Part shown: positions 62,201 to 64,000 of the stretch, in pieces
How the letters are laid out: each line of letters starts with the position of its first letter
Position numbering within the stretch: the stretch's first letter is position 1
Source of the DNA: Alkalinema sp. CACIAM 70d
Lineage (GTDB): Bacteria; Cyanobacteriota; Cyanobacteriia; Leptolyngbyales; Leptolyngbyaceae
Direction of reading: 5' to 3'
Assembly: GCA_002148405.1 (NCBI GenBank)
Contig: MUGG01000218.1
Coordinates: 124,001-188,000 of the forward strand
DNA length: 64,000 bases
Translations under genes and position numbers: made by a program
Notes under the pieces: generated by a model
Databases searched by the model: none
The model's input: only the letters and a program-made list of their open reading frames with translations
What the model was told of the DNA's origin: nothing

Positions 62201-64000
62201 TTTAGCCAATCTCAACTAGATGCTTACACGATCAATCCCCAAGCACAGAATCACTATGACTTATTGTTGCAAGCTATTCTACAAACTACAGCTAATCCAA
62301 TCTCACCAGCCATTTCAGACTTGTTGTTTGTCCATTGTTGGACGGTAGAACCGAGCCTATCCCTAACCAATACTCAAACTTTAGGTTTCCAGAGTTTACT
62401 ATCTTTAGCCCAGGCGATCGGGCAGAGTTCCTTTGCCGGGGAGGTGACGATCGGGGTTGTTTCCAGCAATATGCAAGAGGTGACGGGCACGGAATCGATC
62501 GAACCAGACAAAGCAACGATTATGGGGCCTTGCCGTGTGATTCCCCAGGAATATAGCAACATCACCTGTCGTGCGATCGACCTCGAATTTCCCATCGCAG
62601 CAAGCCAGATGAACACCTTCACAGATTCCATAATTGTGGACATTCTACAGGCTTCTCAATCGGCTGAGCCACGGGACGATGAATCGATCGTCGCCTACCG
62701 GGGGCAGTATCGCTGGGTGCCCACCTACGAATCTCTGCATGTGGAATCGGCTGATCCCAGCAGTGTATTACAAGCCCAAGGCGTTTACGTGCTGACGGGT
62801 GGGTTAGGCGGAATCGGTTTGACGATCGCTGAATTTCTCGCAAAAACGGTGCAAGCACACTTAGTTCTCATCAGTCGATCGCCTTTTCCTGATCGATCGG
62901 AGTGGGATACGTGGTTACTGAATCATGATGAGCAGGATAGAACGAGTCGCAAAATTCGCAAAATTCAAACCCTGGAATTAATGGATACCAAGGTATTGGT
63001 TATTACAGCGGATGTCACCGATCGAATTCAAATGCAAACAGCGATCGAGCAGACTCAGCAAGTCTTTGGCATGATTCATGGCGTATTCCATACCGCTGGG
63101 GTAGCGGGAGATGGGATTATCCAACTGAAGACCCAGGCTGAGGCCGATCGGGTCATGGCTCCCAAGGTAGTTGGTACCCAGATTCTCCAGGACGTTTTGC
63201 AATCCCTACCCATCGATTTTTTGGTGTTATTTTCTTCCCACAGTGCATTGCTGGGCGGATTGGGACAGGTGGACTACTGCGCCGCTAATGCCTTCCTAGA
63301 CGCAGTAGCCCACGGGCATAACACTACGGGAACAATACCCACGCTCTCGATTAACTGGGATATTTGGCAGGATGTAGGCATGGGAGCTGATTTAGCGAAC
63401 TTGCCCGATCGCTTGCGGCAGGAACGGTTAGACGCTTTGGAATTGGGAATTTCCCCTCAGGAAGGCTGGGAGGTGTTACAGCGTCTATTACGGCTTCAGC
63501 AAACGCAGGGTATCTCCCAAGTGATCGTTTCGACTAAAGATTGGGCAACGGTTTTAGAGCAGAATCGTAATCGTCGGATTAATGCTGAAAATCTAGCGAA
63601 AACAGCAGAGTTCAGCAATTTAAAAGCAATCACAAATACTAGTAGCATGACCTCAACTTCAGAAGGTTATGCAAGGACATTACAAACAACACAGTACATT
63701 TCACCTACAACAGAGCTTGAGCAACAAATTGCAGAACTCTGGCAGGAACAGCTAGGAATCGCGCAAATTGGCATCCATGACAACTTTTTTGATCTCGGTG
63801 GCCATTCCTTGCTAGCAGTGCGGGTGGTGTCTCGCCTGCGGGAACGCTACGGAGTTGAACTTTCTTTGCGTACGTTGCTCTCGGATGCGCCAACAGTAGC
63901 AGGTTTGGCAGCAGTCATTGGAGCGCAGTTGCTACCGGAGCCAGAAACAGAGTCAGAAGCCGAGGCGATGGCCCGGATTTTAGCAGAAATTGAACAACTA
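59276..64000 (+). CDS. Type I modular PKS: KS-AT-KR-ACP (runs off the right edge)
   Basis: ATG 59276 begins MNSQQTGLEIAVIGLSGQFPGA; 1575 residues are visible and the frame is still open. Domains: KS at ~8-430 with GTACSSSLVAVH (Cys169), EAHGTGT and NVGHLDAAAG; AT at ~535-830 with FPGQGAQHVNMA, GHSISEYVAA (Ser631) and HAFH (residues 727-730), the signature of malonyl-CoA selection; KR at ~1165-1425 with GGLGGIG at 1175 and the active Tyr1334 in DYCAANAFLDA; ACP at ~1480-1560 with DLGGHSLLAVRV (Ser1511). There is no DH, ER or methyltransferase between AT and KR, although the ~330-residue gap before the KR contains its structural half. Expected product: one malonyl extension, reduced to a hydroxyl, on the thiazolinyl thioester. 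It lies 97 nt after the NRPS stop. Confidence 0.92.
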   Translation, partial: MNSQQTGLEIAVIGLSGQFPGADTIEQFWQNLATGQEQVTAFSSHNPKNSIVRAGGILTGVDQFDAGFFGFNPREAEVMDPQHRLFLEQAWMALENAGYSSEQEERSIGVFAGVGMGTYLLYNLSPTPGLLESRGFLQTLVGVDKDYLPTRVSYKLNLKGPSLSVGTACSSSLVAVHLACQSLLSGECDLALAAGVAVKVPQSEVTLSPDEIASPDGHCRAFDCNANGTVGGNGIGVVVLKRLEDAITDRDHIYAVVKGSAINNDGAMKVGYTAPSQEGQAKVIRSAHLMAEVEPETITYLEAHGTGTALGDPIEVAAMTQAFRLGTDRQQFCALGSVKTNVGHLDAAAGITGFIKTVLALYHRQIPPSLNFAAPNPQIDFANSPFYVNNQLQDWPTNGSPRRAGVSSFGFGGTNAHVVLEEAPIAPPPVIDEAPSQSERPYQVLTLSTKTPTALNTALQNLKTSLQATPDRPLADIAYTLNLGRWQFNHRWVTVVKTVEEAIAVLDSQLHSQSNNSGSPKSFIHSLEQVENPVIFMFPGQGAQHVNMARELYEREPVFQTACDRCFAILQVQSGLDLRSILYPDPDTIEQSTDQLTQTEIAQPALFVIEYALAQLWMAWGVEPQAMIGHSISEYVAACLAGVFSLSDALELVSIRGRLMQQQPAGAMLAVSRSAADLQPWLTDTLVLAAVNSPTLSVLSGSIDEITALEKTLTAQAIDCRRLNTSHAFHSPMMAGAIDPFLQQLRRTALQSPTKPFISNLTGTWITAEQAIDPEYWTQHLQQTVQFSPGITELLKNSAAVFLEVGPGTTLATLARQQAPGRSIFSSLPHPKQTTSEIEAILQTVGQLWVQGVTIDWTSFYAGQTRHRVPLPTYPFERQRYWIDAPSLATAQGSSFEPSQALLRKTPELADWFYLPSWKRSTQQSTQSLTQTLNKASDRPYSWVLFMDSQGVATTISSRLRQQGQRVIEVFPGDSFSQSQLDAYTINPQAQNHYDLLLQAILQTTANPISPAISDLLFVHCWTVEPSLSLTNTQTLGFQSLLSLAQAIGQSSFAGEVTIGVVSSNMQEVTGTESIEPDKATIMGPCRVIPQEYSNITCRAIDLEFPIAASQMNTFTDSIIVDILQASQSAEPRDDESIVAYRGQYRWVPTYESLHVESADPSSVLQAQGVYVLTGGLGGIGLTIAEFLAKTVQAHLVLISRSPFPDRSEWDTWLLNHDEQDRTSRKIRKIQTLELMDTKVLVITADVTDRIQMQTAIEQTQQVFGMIHGVFHTAGVAGDGIIQLKTQAEADRVMAPKVVGTQILQDVLQSLPIDFLVLFSSHSALLGGLGQVDYCAANAFLDAVAHGHNTTGTIPTLSINWDIWQDVGMGADLANLPDRLRQERLDALELGISPQEGWEVLQRLLRLQQTQGISQVIVSTKDWATVLEQNRNRRINAENLAKTAEFSNLKAITNTSSMTSTSEGYARTLQTTQYISPTTELEQQIAELWQEQLGIAQIGIHDNFFDLGGHSLLAVRVVSRLRERYGVELSLRTLLSDAPTVAGLAAVIGAQLLPEPETESEAEAMARILAEIEQL

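Overview
The window comes from a cyanobacterium. HIP1-type GCGATCGC octamers and CGATCG hexamers are scattered through coding sequence on both strands, and the gene families are typical of filamentous cyanobacteria: tandem two-partner-secretion exoproteins and an NRPS/PKS metallophore cluster with its own TonB/ExbBD uptake. No rRNA, tRNA, CRISPR array, insertion sequence or phage module was found.

Layout. (1) 1-243: the 3' end of an ftsH-like gene and its terminator. (2) 484-16176: six tandem TpsA exoproteins (haemagglutination-activity domain plus beta-helix), all on the + strand. The last three are separated by nearly identical ~90-nt spacers, so that part of the array grew by recent tandem duplication. 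No TpsB transporter is present. (3) 16290-18044: a hairpin-rich leader and three small conserved-hypothetical genes, the last with a CGKPNCWC zinc-knuckle-like domain. (4) 38498-18112, - strand: a four-gene apparent operon. It has a TcA-type toxin subunit split into two polypeptides (2786 and 2185 aa), each with an inserted array of hemopexin-like blades (about 24 and 12). Two cargo-like proteins follow that share a basic Arg/Lys/Ser-rich N-terminus: a subtilase-like protein and a 1238-aa protein whose C-terminus resembles a PLP-dependent fold-type-I enzyme. TcB and TcC are absent. This is the most unusual system in the window. (5) 39466-41744: a GNAT acetyltransferase, a VWA protein and an Rpn/DUF4351 nuclease-like protein. 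(6) 41785-64000 (runs off the edge): an aryl-capped thiazoline metallophore locus.

How the metallophore genes fit together (inference from domains). Salicylate synthase makes salicylate. A benzoate-CoA-ligase-like enzyme activates it onto a discrete carrier protein. A KAS III-like/carrier fusion may relay the aryl group. A Cy-A-PCP NRPS with a Cys-like code would build a hydroxyphenyl-thiazoline, which a KS-AT-KR-ACP PKS extends with a reduced malonyl unit. A type II thioesterase edits. An EntS-like MFS protein probably exports, and a TonB-dependent receptor, ExbB/ExbD and an RhtX/FptX-type permease import. Two palindromic TGAGAAT-type sites upstream of these genes are candidate Fur boxes.
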